Below are positions 35,993 through 46,913 of a stretch of DNA of 64,000 bases, piece after piece; within the stretch, counting starts at the first letter, position 1; each line of letters opens with the position of its first letter. Source of the DNA: Actinoplanes oryzae (GTDB lineage Bacteria; Actinomycetota; Actinomycetes; Mycobacteriales; Micromonosporaceae); contig NZ_JAUQWH010000017.1 in assembly GCF_030757795.1 (NCBI RefSeq), positions 1-64,000 on the forward strand, written 5' to 3'. The position numbers and the translations under genes are program-made. Below the pieces are notes generated by a model. The model was not told where the DNA came from, did no database searches, and worked only from the letters and a program-made list of their open reading frames with translations.

Positions 35993-38631
35993 GAATTCTC
36001 CTCGGGACTTCCGGCGGGCGGTTCGGGCGGGTCGGTGCGGACGCCCAGCAGCGGCGCGAGCTTGTCGGCCCCGGCGCCCCCGGCCATGGCGGTGGCCACG
36101 ACGCCGCCCGCCATGGCCGTGGCGACCAGGGACGCCTCGCCGGCGGTGGCGGCCAGGCCGAGGACCGGCGTCTGCCGGGTGGCGGGGTCCTGCTCGATGG
36201 CGGCGAGCATGCTGAAGCCGTCGGCGGCGGGCGACTGCATGTCGCACACGATGAGGTCGAACTGGCCCTCGCGGCTGCGGGCCAGTCCGTCGCGGCCGTC
36301 CGCCACGGCGACCACGTCGGCGCCCCCGGCGCGCAAGCCGTCCTCGATCGCGCGGCGCACGGCGTCGTCGTGATCCACGACCAGGACGCGGGGCACGGGC
36401 CGCTTGGCGACCGTCCGGGCGAGGGCGCTCAGCAGCACCGCCGGCTCGACCGGCTTGACGAAGTAGTCGCTCGCGCCCAGGGCGAGCCCGGCCTGCCGCT
36501 CGTCGATGATCGTGGCGAAGAACACCGGGATCTCCGCCAGCCGGGCGTCGGCCTTGAGCCGGCGGATCACCTCGAAGCCGTCGATGCCGGGCAGCGCCAC
36601 GTCGAGGACGATCGCGTCCGGCGGGTGGGCGCCGGCGGCGGTGAGCCCGGCCTCGCCCGTGCCGGCCACGTCGATCTGGTAGCCGGCGTGCTCCAGCTGC
36701 GTGCGAAGCAGCTCCGCGGCCTGCGGGTCGTCCTCCACGAGCAGGATCCGGGCGCCGTCGCCGGACCCGTCGGCGGTCACCGCTTCGACGACGGGCGCGG
36801 CCGGCAGCCGTACGGTGAAGGCACTGCCCTGGCCCGGCGCCGACACCAGCGAGATCTCCCCGCCGTGGGCCTCCACCAGCCGCTTGGTGAGCGCCAGCCC
36901 GAGGCCGGTGCCCGCGCGGGCCCGCTCCGGATCGCCGACCTGCTGGAACTCCTCGAACACCCGCGCCTGGTCCGCCTCGGCGATGCCCACGCCCGTGTCG
37001 GCGACCGTGACGGTGACGAACTCGCCGTCGGCGGCGGTCGTGACCGTGAGGCGGCCGCCCTCCGGCGTGAACTTGATCGCGTTGGAGAGCAGGTTCTCGA
37101 CGATCTGGCGGAACCGCACCCGGTCCGCGTTCGCCGTGACCTGGGCCAGCTCGGTGACCACGGTCAGGTGCTTCGTGGTGAGCAGCGGCGAGAGGCCGGT
37201 GAGCAGCTCCTGGATGGCCGCGTCGGCGCGCAGCGGGGCGAGGCGCAGCTCCAGCCGTCCCGCCTCCACCTTGGCCAGGTCGAGGATGTCGTTGATCAGC
37301 CCGAGCAGGTGCCGGCCGCTGGTGTGGATGTGCTCGGCCCACTCGGCGGGGACCCGGCGCCGGTCGCCCTCCGGCTCCTCCTGGCGCATCAGGTCGCTGA
37401 AGCCGATGATCGCGTTGAGCGGCGTACGCAGCTCGTGGCTCATGTTCGCCAGAAAGGCGCTCTTCGCCTGGCTGGCCCGGGTCAGCGCCGCCACCGACGC
37501 GCTCAGCTCGGCGGCGAGCCGGCGCTGGGCCGCGACGACCGCCTGCCGCTCGGCCAGGATGCCCGCCTCGCCGCCGAGCAGCGCGAACAGCCGCAGGTCG
37601 TCGTCGTCGAACAGCGTCCGGTGCCGGTTGAACAGCAGCACGGCGCCCTCGGCGTCGGGCGGGACCGGCATGCTCACCACGGTCACGAAGTCGTCGCCGA
37701 GGTCGTCGCCGTAGTGGGCGACCAGCGCCTCGCCGCCCTCGCGGAGCCGGGCCGGCCGGCCGCGGCGGATCAGCGCGGTGACCTCCGGCAGGTCGAGCTC
37801 CTGCGGGGTCGGCAACGGCGGACCGGAGTACGCGGCCGTGGCCAGCATCCCGTCGGGGCGCGGCATGAGGACGGCCACGGCGTCGGCGCCGGTCTGCTCG
37901 CGCATGATCCCGGCGTACGTCTGCCAGACCTCCTCGGGCGACTCGACCTCGGCCCGCAGCAGCCGCTCGGTGACGGACTGGGCGGCCAGCGCGGAGAAGG
38001 CGCGGCGCAGCCACTTGGGCGGGGCGAAGGCGACGAGGTAGCCGGCCGCGCACACCAGGGCGATGACCCGGTACGCCGTGACGAACCTCTCGTCCAGCGG
38101 ATGCGTCACGGCCAGGACCAGCACGACGACCATGGCCACGGACGTCAGGGCGGTGGCCGCCGCGACGGTCAGCCGGACCCGGTTGGCGCCCGTGCGGCGG
38201 CGGGCCTTGCTCAGCAGCAGGTAGCCGGCCGCGATCTCGACCAGCACGTATCCGGCGACGGCCACGACCCACTGCCGGCCCGGGATCGGCTGCGGCGCCA
38301 GGATCAGCGGGCCCGCGGTGAAGACGGAGACGCTCAGGGCGCCCCACTCCTGCCAGGCCGGCACCGCCCGCAGCCGGGAGGCCAGGCGCAGCGTCAGGTA
38401 GGGCTGGGCGAAGAGGAGCACGATCGCGACCAGGATCACGCGGTAAGGAAGCTCGACCACGCGGCTGAGCAGAACGAGGGAGAACCAGACCGTGCTCGGC
38501 AGGAACACGAGCGTCACGTCACGCTGCAGCGGATCGCGTCGTCGCAGGTAGCCGTAGAGGGCGCGGAGAAACAGCACGGCGAAGACGCAGCCCGCCGCGA
38601 CGAGGTCCAGAGCCAGCTCGTCCCGTCTCAT
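35989..38631 (-). CDS. Membrane hybrid histidine kinase with two receiver domains
   Basis: An 880-residue protein. About seven transmembrane helices (8-215, resembling a 7TM sensor module) are followed by a GAF-like domain (230-375), HisKA with phospho-His about 399 in NMSHELRTPLNAIIG, HATPase (about 455-600, GTGLGLALTKRL), REC1 (about 628-745, Asp in LDVALPG, Lys in FVKPVEP) and REC2 (about 748-870, Asp in CDMQSPAADG). REC2 carries a tandem duplication VATAMAGG(V/A) near its end and lacks a clear conserved Lys, so it may be non-canonical. It is coupled to the separate REC protein and divergent from ribF. Confidence 0.92.
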   Translation of the reverse strand: MRRDELALDLVAAGCVFAVLFLRALYGYLRRRDPLQRDVTLVFLPSTVWFSLVLLSRVVELPYRVILVAIVLLFAQPYLTLRLASRLRAVPAWQEWGALSVSVFTAGPLILAPQPIPGRQWVVAVAGYVLVEIAAGYLLLSKARRRTGANRVRLTVAAATALTSVAMVVVLVLAVTHPLDERFVTAYRVIALVCAAGYLVAFAPPKWLRRAFSALAAQSVTERLLRAEVESPEEVWQTYAGIMREQTGADAVAVLMPRPDGMLATAAYSGPPLPTPQELDLPEVTALIRRGRPARLREGGEALVAHYGDDLGDDFVTVVSMPVPPDAEGAVLLFNRHRTLFDDDDLRLFALLGGEAGILAERQAVVAAQRRLAAELSASVAALTRASQAKSAFLANMSHELRTPLNAIIGFSDLMRQEEPEGDRRRVPAEWAEHIHTSGRHLLGLINDILDLAKVEAGRLELRLAPLRADAAIQELLTGLSPLLTTKHLTVVTELAQVTANADRVRFRQIVENLLSNAIKFTPEGGRLTVTTAADGEFVTVTVADTGVGIAEADQARVFEEFQQVGDPERARAGTGLGLALTKRLVEAHGGEISLVSAPGQGSAFTVRLPAAPVVEAVTADGSGDGARILLVEDDPQAAELLRTQLEHAGYQIDVAGTGEAGLTAAGAHPPDAIVLDVALPGIDGFEVIRRLKADARLAEIPVFFATIIDERQAGLALGASDYFVKPVEPAVLLSALARTVAKRPVPRVLVVDHDDAVRRAIEDGLRAGGADVVAVADGRDGLARSREGQFDLIVCDMQSPAADGFSMLAAIEQDPATRQTPVLGLAATAGEASLVATAMAGGVVATAMAGGAGADKLAPLLGVRTDPPEPPAGSPEENS

Positions 38632-38641
38632 ATCGGGATCA

Positions 38642-38679
38642 ACTGTAGCGTTTCAGGCAGTCGGGGAGGCCGATACTCT
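38642..38679. promoter_or_regulatory. Divergent promoters of the hybrid kinase and ribF
   Basis: TACAGT on the minus strand (38647-38642), ten bases before the kinase ATG, and TACTCT on the plus strand (38674-38679) ahead of ribF. Confidence 0.45.
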
Positions 38680-38711
38680 TACGCGTGGTCGACGCACAGG
38701 GGAGGCGTGCA

Positions 38712-39644
38712 ATGCAGCGGTGGCGCGGCTACGAAGCGGTGCCGGGCGAGCTGGGGCGATCGGTGGTCACCATCGGCGTCTTCGACGGGGTGCACCGGGG
38801 CCATCAGGCGATCATCGGGCACACCGTGAAGCGCGCGCGGGACCTCGGGCTGCACTCGGTCGTGGTCACGTTCGACCCGCATCCCGCGGAGGTCGTCCGG
38901 CCCGGGTCGCACCCGGCGGTGCTGACCGAACCCGTGCACAAGGCCGAGCTGATCGCGGAGCTGGGCGTGGACGCCCTGTGCGTGGTGCCGTTCACGCCGG
39001 CGTTCTCGCAGCTGGGCGCCGAGGAGTTCGTGCACGACGTGCTGGTCGAGGCCCTGCACGCCGCCGTGGTGGTGGAGGGCGACAACTTCCGCTTCGGGCA
39101 CCGGGCGGCCGGCGACCTGGCGCTGCTGGCCAAGCTCGGGCACACGTTCGGCTTCACGGTCGAGGAGGCGCCGCTGGTGGCGGAGGAGGGGCTGGTCTTC
39201 TCGTCCACGTACATCCGCAGCTGCGTCGACGCGGGCGACGTCAGGGCGGCCGCGGCCGCGCTCGGCCGGCCCCACCGGGTCAACGGCGTGGTGGTCCGCG
39301 GCGACCAGCGCGGCCGGGAGCTCGGCTTCCCGACCGCCAACCTGATGACCCACCGCTACGCCGCGATCCCGGCCGACGGGGTCTATGCGGGGTGGCTGCT
39401 GCGCGGCGGCGCGGGCGGCGAGCGGCTGATGGCGGCCGTGTCGGTGGGGACCAACCCGACCTTCTCGGGCCGGGAACGGCGGGTCGAGGCCTACGCGCTC
39501 GACTTCGAGGGCGATCTCTACGGCGAGCGGGTGGCCGTCGATTTCGTCGCGCACCAGCGTGGCCAGCTGACATTCACCGACATCTCGGCGCTCATCGAGC
39601 AGATGAACGACGATGTCGCCGAGACGAGGGCGCTGCTCTCCTGA
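38712..39644 (+). CDS. ribF: Bifunctional riboflavin kinase/FMN adenylyltransferase
   Basis: A 310-residue enzyme making FMN and FAD. N-terminal nucleotidyltransferase domain: GVFDGVHRGHQ (about 24-34) and FSSTYIR; C-terminal flavokinase: NGVVVRGDQRGRELGFPTANL, then GVYAG and SVGTNPTF. ATG 38712 has a GGGGAGG site six bases upstream and gives the family length; a GTG at 38685, just after the -10 box, would add nine residues and is a leaderless alternative. Upstream of rpsO-pnp, as in other actinobacteria. Confidence 0.95.
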   Translation: MQRWRGYEAVPGELGRSVVTIGVFDGVHRGHQAIIGHTVKRARDLGLHSVVVTFDPHPAEVVRPGSHPAVLTEPVHKAELIAELGVDALCVVPFTPAFSQLGAEEFVHDVLVEALHAAVVVEGDNFRFGHRAAGDLALLAKLGHTFGFTVEEAPLVAEEGLVFSSTYIRSCVDAGDVRAAAAALGRPHRVNGVVVRGDQRGRELGFPTANLMTHRYAAIPADGVYAGWLLRGGAGGERLMAAVSVGTNPTFSGRERRVEAYALDFEGDLYGERVAVDFVAHQRGQLTFTDISALIEQMNDDVAETRALLS

Positions 39645-39651
39645 CGGGCTG

Positions 39652-39757
39652 GTAGGGTTGTCGAGTATCGGAATGTCCGATCGACGACCCTGCGTGCCTG
39701 CCCGACGCCGCGGGTGCAGGGATTCGCAGTCACCGGCAACACAGAAGCACGGAGAAC
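39652..39757 (+). promoter_or_regulatory. rpsO promoter and leader
   Basis: A TAGGGT -10 box (39652-39657) gives a leader of about 95 bases. The leader contains CCCTGC...GCAGGG and an inner CCCG-ACGC-CGCGGG hairpin. Ribosomal protein S15 represses its own mRNA through leader RNA in many phyla including Actinobacteria; this leader is a candidate, not a match to a known structure. Confidence 0.4.
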
Positions 39758-40027
39758 ATGGCGCTCGATCAAGAGACCAAGACCAAGATCATCGGTGAGT
39801 ACCAGGCCGCGGAGGGCGACACCGGCTCTCCCGAGGTCCAGATCGCGATGCTCACCAAGCGGATCGCCGACCTGACCGAGCACCTCAAGGTGCACAAGCA
39901 CGACCACCACAGCCGTCGTGGTCTGCTGCTGCTGGTCGGCCGTCGCCGCCGCCTGCTCAACTACGTCCAGAAGAAGGACGTGCAGCGCTACCGTTCGCTC
40001 ATCGAGCGCCTCGGCCTGCGCCGCTAG
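39758..40027 (+). CDS. rpsO: 30S ribosomal protein S15
   Basis: An 89-residue primary 16S rRNA-binding protein: [48 protein letters not shown] is the canonical core (here positions about 20-67). The short TKIIGEYQ lead and the final [12 protein letters not shown] complete the family length. An ACGGAG site precedes the ATG. A hairpin and the pnp leader follow. Confidence 0.98.
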   Translation: MALDQETKTKIIGEYQAAEGDTGSPEVQIAMLTKRIADLTEHLKVHKHDHHSRRGLLLLVGRRRRLLNYVQKKDVQRYRSLIERLGLRR

Positions 40028-40034
40028 TTTCACC

Positions 40035-40159
40035 CGGGGGAGTGGCCGACGGTCGCTCCCCCGCTGTACAACCCACGGACCCGCGCGGCCGCAGTAATTG
40101 ACGGCACCGGTCCTCGGTAGTGGTTCCCGGAACCGGATTTCCGGGCACTTCGATCGAAG
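40035..40159 (+). promoter_or_regulatory. Structured rpsO-pnp intergenic region
   Basis: Three inverted repeats: CGGGGGAG...CTCCCCCG (40035-40063), GGTTCC-C-GGAACC (40122-40134) and the 12-bp palindrome CTTCGATCGAAG (40148-40159), the last two enclosed by CCGGTC/GACCGG. In Streptomyces the rpsO-pnp intergenic hairpin is an RNase III processing site that sets PNPase level; the same role is plausible here. Confidence 0.5.
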
Positions 40160-40224
40160 ACCGGCCACCGCTGCAACCGCGCTGTAGAGACCGCCGGGTC
40201 CTCGACGAAGGAGTTCCGCACCAC

Positions 40225-42567
40225 ATGACAGAGCAGACCAACGCTCTCGGCACCGAATCCCGCACCGCCGTCATCGACAACGGGTCGTTCGGCACCCGGG
40301 AGATCACCTTCTCCACCGGCCGGCTGGCCAAGCAGGCCGGCGGCTCGGTCGTCGTCCAGCTGGGCGAGACGACCGTCCTCTCGACCACCACGGCCAGCAA
40401 GGCGCCGAAGGAGCACTTCGACTTCTTCCCGCTGACGGTCGACGTCGAGGAGCGCATGTACGCCGCGGGCCGCATCCCCGGCTCGTTCTTCCGCCGCGAG
40501 GGCCGCCCCAGCGAGGACGCGATCCTCACCTGCCGCCTGATCGACCGGCCGCTGCGCCCGTCGTTCACCAAGGGCCTGCGCAACGAGGTCCAGGTCGTCG
40601 AGACCGTCCTCGCGCTCGACCCGGCGCACCCCTACGACGTCGTCGCCATGAACGGCGCCTCGATGTCGACCAAGCTCTCCGGCCTGCCGTTCAGCGGCCC
40701 GGTCGGCTCGACCCGCGTCGCCTACATCGAGGGCCAGTGGGTCGCCTTCCCGACCATCGAGGAGCTCGAGCGGGCCGTCTTCGACATGGTCGTCGCGGGC
40801 CGGGTCACCGAGGACGGCGACGTCGCGATCATGATGGTCGAGGCCGAGGCCACCCCGCAGGCGGTCAAGCTGATCGCCGCCGGCGCCACCGCCCCGACCG
40901 AGGAGATCGTGGCGAGCGGCCTCGAGGCCGCCAAGCCCGCGCTCCGCGAGCTGTGCCGCGCGCAGAGCGAGCTGGCCGAGGTCGCCGCCAAGCCGGTGCA
41001 GGAGTTCCCGGTCTTCCTCGACTACCAGGACGACGTGTACGCCGCCGTCGTCGAGGCCGTCCGCGAGGAGACCGCCGAGGCGCTCAAGATCGCCGGCAAG
41101 CAGGAGCGCGAAGAGGCCCTCGACCGGGTCAAGGCCAAGGCGCACGAGCTGCTCGACGAGCGGTTCGAGGGCCGGGAGAAGGAGATCTCCGCCGCCTTCC
41201 GCTCGGTCACCAAGTCCGAGGTGCGCCAGCGCGTCCTGCGCGAGCAGGTCCGCATCGACGGCCGTGGCCCGCGTGACATCCGCCCGCTGTCGGCCGAGGT
41301 CGGCATCCTGCCCCGGGTGCACGGCTCGGCGCTGTTCGAGCGCGGCGAGACCCAGATCATGGGCGTCACCACGCTGAACATGCTGCGCATGGAGCAGGCC
41401 CTGGACACGCTCGCCCCCGAGAAGTCCAAGCGCTACATGCACAACTACAACTTCCCGCCCTACTCGACCGGTGAGACCGGCCGGGTGGGTTCGCCGAAGC
41501 GCCGCGAGATCGGCCACGGCGCGCTGGCCGAGCGGGCCCTCGTGCCCGTGCTGCCGTCGCGCGAGGAGTTCCCCTACGCGATCCGCCAGGTCTCCGAGGC
41601 CCTGGGCTCCAACGGCTCGACGTCGATGGGCTCGGTCTGCGCCTCGACGCTGGCCCTGCTGTCCGCCGGTGTCCCGCTGAAGGCCCCGGTCGCCGGCATC
41701 GCGATGGGTCTGATCTCGGACGAGGTCGACGGCAAGACGGAGTACGTCGCGCTGACCGACATCCTGGGCGCCGAGGACGCGTTCGGCGACATGGACTTCA
41801 AGGTCGCCGGCACCAGCGAGTTCGTCACCGCGCTGCAGCTCGACACCAAGCTCGACGGCATCCCGTCCGACGTGCTGGCCGCCGCCCTGCAGCAGGCGCA
41901 CGACGCCCGCGCCACGATCCTCGGCGTGATGGCCGCGGCGATCGAGGGCCCGGCGTCGATGAGCGAGTACGCCCCGCGGGTCACCAGCGTCAAGATCCCG
42001 GTCGACAAGATCGGCATGGTCATCGGCCCGAAGGGCCAGACGATCAACGCGATCCAGGACGAGACCGGCGCCGACATCTCGATCGAGGACGACGGCACGA
42101 TCTACGTCGGCGCGACCAACGGCCCGTCGGCCGACGCCGCGGTGGAGCGGATCAACGCCATCGCCAACCCGACGCTGCCCAAGGTCGGCGACAAGTTCCT
42201 CGGCACGGTGGTGAAGACGGCCGCGTTCGGCGCGTTCATCTCGCTGCTGCCCGGCCGCGACGGCCTGCTGCACATCTCCAAGGTGGGCGACGGCAAGCGG
42301 GTCGAGAAGGTCGAGGACTTCCTCAACGTCGGCGACAAGGTCGAGGTCTCGATCGCGGACATCGACAACCGCGGCAAGATCTACCTCGACAAGGTCCGCC
42401 CCGAGGGCGAGGAGGCCCCGGCGGCCCCCCCGGCCGCGGCCGGGGGCGACAAGCCCCGCGAGGAGCGCGCCCCGCGCGGTGACCGTGAGGGTGGCGACGC
42501 CCCGCGCCGCCGCCGCTCGCGCCCGAGCGGCGACCGTGGCGGGGACCGCGGCGGCGACCGTAGCTGA
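40225..42567 (+). CDS. pnp: Polyribonucleotide nucleotidyltransferase (PNPase/GpsI)
   Basis: A 780-residue trimeric 3'-5' phosphorolytic exoribonuclease, in actinomycetes also called guanosine pentaphosphate synthetase. Two RNase PH-like cores (about 20-160 and 380-600; [21 protein letters not shown] holds the catalytic phosphate-binding Ser) flank an alpha-helical linker. A KH domain ([19 protein letters not shown]) and an S1 domain ([18 protein letters not shown]) follow, then a basic, low-complexity Arg/Asp/Gly tail ([18 protein letters not shown]). Start ATG 40225, with GAAGGAG eleven bases upstream. Confidence 0.97.
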   Translation: MTEQTNALGTESRTAVIDNGSFGTREITFSTGRLAKQAGGSVVVQLGETTVLSTTTASKAPKEHFDFFPLTVDVEERMYAAGRIPGSFFRREGRPSEDAILTCRLIDRPLRPSFTKGLRNEVQVVETVLALDPAHPYDVVAMNGASMSTKLSGLPFSGPVGSTRVAYIEGQWVAFPTIEELERAVFDMVVAGRVTEDGDVAIMMVEAEATPQAVKLIAAGATAPTEEIVASGLEAAKPALRELCRAQSELAEVAAKPVQEFPVFLDYQDDVYAAVVEAVREETAEALKIAGKQEREEALDRVKAKAHELLDERFEGREKEISAAFRSVTKSEVRQRVLREQVRIDGRGPRDIRPLSAEVGILPRVHGSALFERGETQIMGVTTLNMLRMEQALDTLAPEKSKRYMHNYNFPPYSTGETGRVGSPKRREIGHGALAERALVPVLPSREEFPYAIRQVSEALGSNGSTSMGSVCASTLALLSAGVPLKAPVAGIAMGLISDEVDGKTEYVALTDILGAEDAFGDMDFKVAGTSEFVTALQLDTKLDGIPSDVLAAALQQAHDARATILGVMAAAIEGPASMSEYAPRVTSVKIPVDKIGMVIGPKGQTINAIQDETGADISIEDDGTIYVGATNGPSADAAVERINAIANPTLPKVGDKFLGTVVKTAAFGAFISLLPGRDGLLHISKVGDGKRVEKVEDFLNVGDKVEVSIADIDNRGKIYLDKVRPEGEEAPAAPPAAAGGDKPREERAPRGDREGGDAPRRRRSRPSGDRGGDRGGDRS

Positions 42568-42575
42568 CGCCACGC

Positions 42576-43910
42576 ATGACAACCAGTAACAACCGCGGGC
42601 CGGCCGAGAGGCCGGCCCGTTCGGCTACCAAGACCCTCGGCGACGGCGTCAAGCGCACCATCCTGCCCAGCGGTCTGCGCATCATCACCGAGGCGATCCC
42701 GACCACGCGCAGCGCCGCGCTGGGCATCTGGGTCGGCGTCGGCTCCCGCGACGAGTCGGCCACGCTGTCCGGCGCGTCGCACTTCCTGGAGCACCTGCTC
42801 TTCAAGGGCACCGAGCGCCGGTCGGCCCTGGACATCTCCGCGGAGATCGAGGCGGTCGGCGGCGAGACCAACGCGTTCACCACCAAGGAGTACACGTGCT
42901 ACTACGCACGGGTGCTCGACGCGGATCTGCCGCTCGCCATCGACGTGCTCTGCGACGCCGTGGCGCACTCGGTCATGGACCCGGCCGACGTGGAGACCGA
43001 GCGCGGGGTCATCCTCGAAGAGATCGCCATGCACGACGACGAGCCCGGCGACGAGGTGCACGACCTCTTCACCGAGGCGATCTTCGGGGCGGACACCCCG
43101 CTGGGGCGGTTGATCTCGGGCACCGAGGAGACGATCACGCCGATGACGCGTGAGCAGATCCACCGGTTCTACCGCAGCCGCTACAAGGCGCCGCGGATCG
43201 TCGTGACGGCGGCCGGCAACCTCGAGCACGCGACCGTGGTGCGGCTCGTGCGCCAGGCGCTGGCCGGGAGCCCGCTGGACTCGGCGGGGGCGCCGGCCGC
43301 GGTGCGTACGGGGAAGGCGGCCCGGGTGAAACCGCCCGTCACCGTCGTCCGGAACCAGGACACCGAGCAGGCGCACCTGGTCCTCGGCACCGCCGGCCTG
43401 CACCGCGACGACGAGCGGCGCTTCGCGCTCGGCGTGCTCAACAACGTGCTCGGCGGCGGCATGTCGAGCCGGCTCTTCCAGGAGGTCCGGGAGAAGCGCG
43501 GCCTGGCCTACTCGGTCTACTCGTACGGCACGCAGTACGCCGACGCCGGCCTCTTCGGCGTCTACGCGGGGTGCGCGCCGGGCAAGGCCGAGGAGGTCCT
43601 GCAGCTGATCCGGGCTTCGCTCGCCGAGGTCGCCGCCGACGGGATCACCGCCGAGGAGCTGGCGCGGGGCAAGGGGATGACCAAGGGCGCGTACGTGCTG
43701 GGCCTGGAGGACACCGGCTCGCGGATGAGCCGGCTGGCCAAGTCGGAGCTGCTCTACGGCGACTTCATGGGCGTCGACGAGCTGCTCGCGAAGGTCGATG
43801 CCGTGACGCTCGAGGACGTCAACGCGCTCGCGGCGGACCTGCTCGCCCGGCCGATGTCGCTGGCCGTGGTCGGCCCCTTCGCCGACGATGCCTTTTCGCC
43901 CGCTGGCTAG
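42576..43910 (+). CDS. M16 family zinc metallopeptidase (PepR-like)
   Basis: A 444-residue single-chain M16 protease. The inverted zinc motif HFLEH (HxxEH, about 69-73) and the distal Glu in ERGVILEEIAMHDDEP complete the site, so it should be active. The second, inactive half (NNVLGGGMSSRLFQEVREKRGLAYSVYSY) has the family's R-Y substrate-binding region. It lies nine bases after pnp, a pairing conserved in actinobacteria and Bacillus; processing of short peptides or signal-peptide remnants is the usual proposal. Confidence 0.93.
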   Translation: MTTSNNRGPAERPARSATKTLGDGVKRTILPSGLRIITEAIPTTRSAALGIWVGVGSRDESATLSGASHFLEHLLFKGTERRSALDISAEIEAVGGETNAFTTKEYTCYYARVLDADLPLAIDVLCDAVAHSVMDPADVETERGVILEEIAMHDDEPGDEVHDLFTEAIFGADTPLGRLISGTEETITPMTREQIHRFYRSRYKAPRIVVTAAGNLEHATVVRLVRQALAGSPLDSAGAPAAVRTGKAARVKPPVTVVRNQDTEQAHLVLGTAGLHRDDERRFALGVLNNVLGGGMSSRLFQEVREKRGLAYSVYSYGTQYADAGLFGVYAGCAPGKAEEVLQLIRASLAEVAADGITAEELARGKGMTKGAYVLGLEDTGSRMSRLAKSELLYGDFMGVDELLAKVDAVTLEDVNALAADLLARPMSLAVVGPFADDAFSPAG

Positions 43911-43921
43911 CCTGGAGTGTT

Positions 43922-45623
<1,702 letters not shown>

Positions 45624-45741
45624 GGACGCCGGTCAGGGCTTGACCAGCTCGATCCGGCTCCGCAGCGGTTTCCCGGACGGTCCGCGCCGGCGCTGATCAG
45701 TCCGCGCAGGGTGCCGGCGCCCGTCCGCCACGGGACAGCCG

Positions 45742-46299
45742 TCAAGCGAGGGCGACGTGGAGGCGGAGCTGGTTGACGAGCATGTCGTCGACGTCGAGGG
45801 CGCGGCCGGCGCCGTCGGGTTGCCAGCCGGAGCCGGTCAGGAACTTCTGGGTGGCCTTGTCCGCGTCGTAGGCCCACGCCACCGCCGAGGCGAAGCCGTC
45901 CTCGCGCCACAGGTCGACGGTGGCGGCCAGCAGGCGGCTGCCGTGGCCGCGGCGGCCCCAGCGCGGCTCGACCAGGAAGTCGGTGACGGCGGCGACGGAG
46001 TCGGGCAGGGGCGGCTCGTCCGGGGCGAGGGCCTGCTCGTCGGCCGGTCCGGAGGCCGCGAAGCCGACGACCGTCTGCTCCGACTCGCTCTGCTCCACCG
46101 CGATCAGCACCCGGTGCCGCGGGGTCGGCGGCTGCTCGATGGCGAGGCTCCAGCCCCTGGTCAGGTACGCCTCGTCGAGGTTCGCCAGCACGTGCGGCGG
46201 GAACATCCGCCGGTAGGCCGTGCGCCACGTGGTGAGCTGGATGCGGGCGATCTCCGAGGCCTCGGAGGGGCGGGCGGTGCGGACGAAGCCGAGAGCCAT
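45742..46299 (-). CDS. GNAT family N-acetyltransferase
   Basis: A 185-residue acetyltransferase. The first motif IQLTTWRTAYRRMFPPHVLANL is shared with the neighbouring GNAT, and the acetyl-CoA motif A is VEPRWGRRGHGSRLLAATV (about 118-136). ATG 46299 is preceded at seven bases by TAGGCT, so the start is leaderless; a longer reading to 46377 runs into the adjacent gene. Substrate unknown; paralogous to 46310-46813. Confidence 0.88.
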   Translation of the reverse strand: MALGFVRTARPSEASEIARIQLTTWRTAYRRMFPPHVLANLDEAYLTRGWSLAIEQPPTPRHRVLIAVEQSESEQTVVGFAASGPADEQALAPDEPPLPDSVAAVTDFLVEPRWGRRGHGSRLLAATVDLWREDGFASAVAWAYDADKATQKFLTGSGWQPDGAGRALDVDDMLVNQLRLHVALA

Positions 46300-46306
46300 G
46301 CCCGGC

Positions 46307-46312
46307 AGCCTA
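46307..46312 (-). promoter_or_regulatory. -10 box of the downstream GNAT gene
   Basis: TAGGCT on the minus strand, seven bases before ATG 46299, overlapping the stop codon of the upstream GNAT gene. Confidence 0.55.
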
Positions 46313-46813
46313 CAGAGCCTTGACGTAACGCAGCTCACGCAGCCGGGCCGCCGTGCCGTGCGGGGTCCAGAAGTCACTCGCCCCGTCCGGGCGCATGCCC
46401 TGCCGCTCGTAGAACCGGCGCGCCCGCAGGTTGTCCTCCAGCACCCAGAGTCGCATGTCGGGCCAGGTGCCGGTCATCTCCTGCTCGACGGCGGCGAACA
46501 AGGCGTGCCCCGTCCCGGTGCCCCACGCCGATGGGTCGACGTAGATGGCGTTGAGCTCGCCGTGCCGCGGGTCGGGGGATCCGTCGTCCTCGCGGTAGTG
46601 CCCGTAGTCCGCGTTGCCGATGATGACGCCGTCCCGGACGGCGACGAGGACGGTCGTCCGTCGCGCCCGGCGGCGCTCGGCGAACTGAGCGGGATCCATC
46701 GCGGCGAGAAAGGCGCCGGGGACGATCCCGGTGTAGGCGGAGCGCCAGGTGCGCACGTGCATCTCGGCGGTGGCCAGGGCCTCGCCGTCGGACATCGGGC
46801 GGATCTCGAGCAT
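46310..46813 (-). CDS. GNAT family N-acetyltransferase (paralogue)
   Basis: A 167-residue acetyltransferase with MHVRTWRSAYTGIVPGAFLA, motif A VDPSAWGTGTGHALFAAVE and motif B WVLEDNLRARRFYERQGMRPDG, so acetyl-CoA binding should be intact. ATG 46813 gives LEIRPMSDGEA, the usual first strand; GTG 46849 would add twelve residues. Same direction and fold as the next GNAT, eleven bases apart: probably a tandem duplication that has diverged strongly. Confidence 0.87.
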   Translation of the reverse strand: MLEIRPMSDGEALATAEMHVRTWRSAYTGIVPGAFLAAMDPAQFAERRRARRTTVLVAVRDGVIIGNADYGHYREDDGSPDPRHGELNAIYVDPSAWGTGTGHALFAAVEQEMTGTWPDMRLWVLEDNLRARRFYERQGMRPDGASDFWTPHGTAARLRELRYVKAL

Positions 46814-46913
46814 GGCGCCATCGTGCCCGGCCGGAAATTGTCGTACCACTGAGATAGCGTCTGGCTCGTCTTCAGTCCGGTTTCAGGGTGGAGGGTGGGG
46901 TGGTCGGACGGCG

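Noticed and set aside
45624-45741. Possible tail of a minus-strand gene (frame ending PSGKPLRSRIELVKP)
   Set aside because: A short stop-terminated frame looks protein-like, but no start, upstream body or homology is visible between dapB and the GNAT gene; it may be a remnant but I cannot support it.
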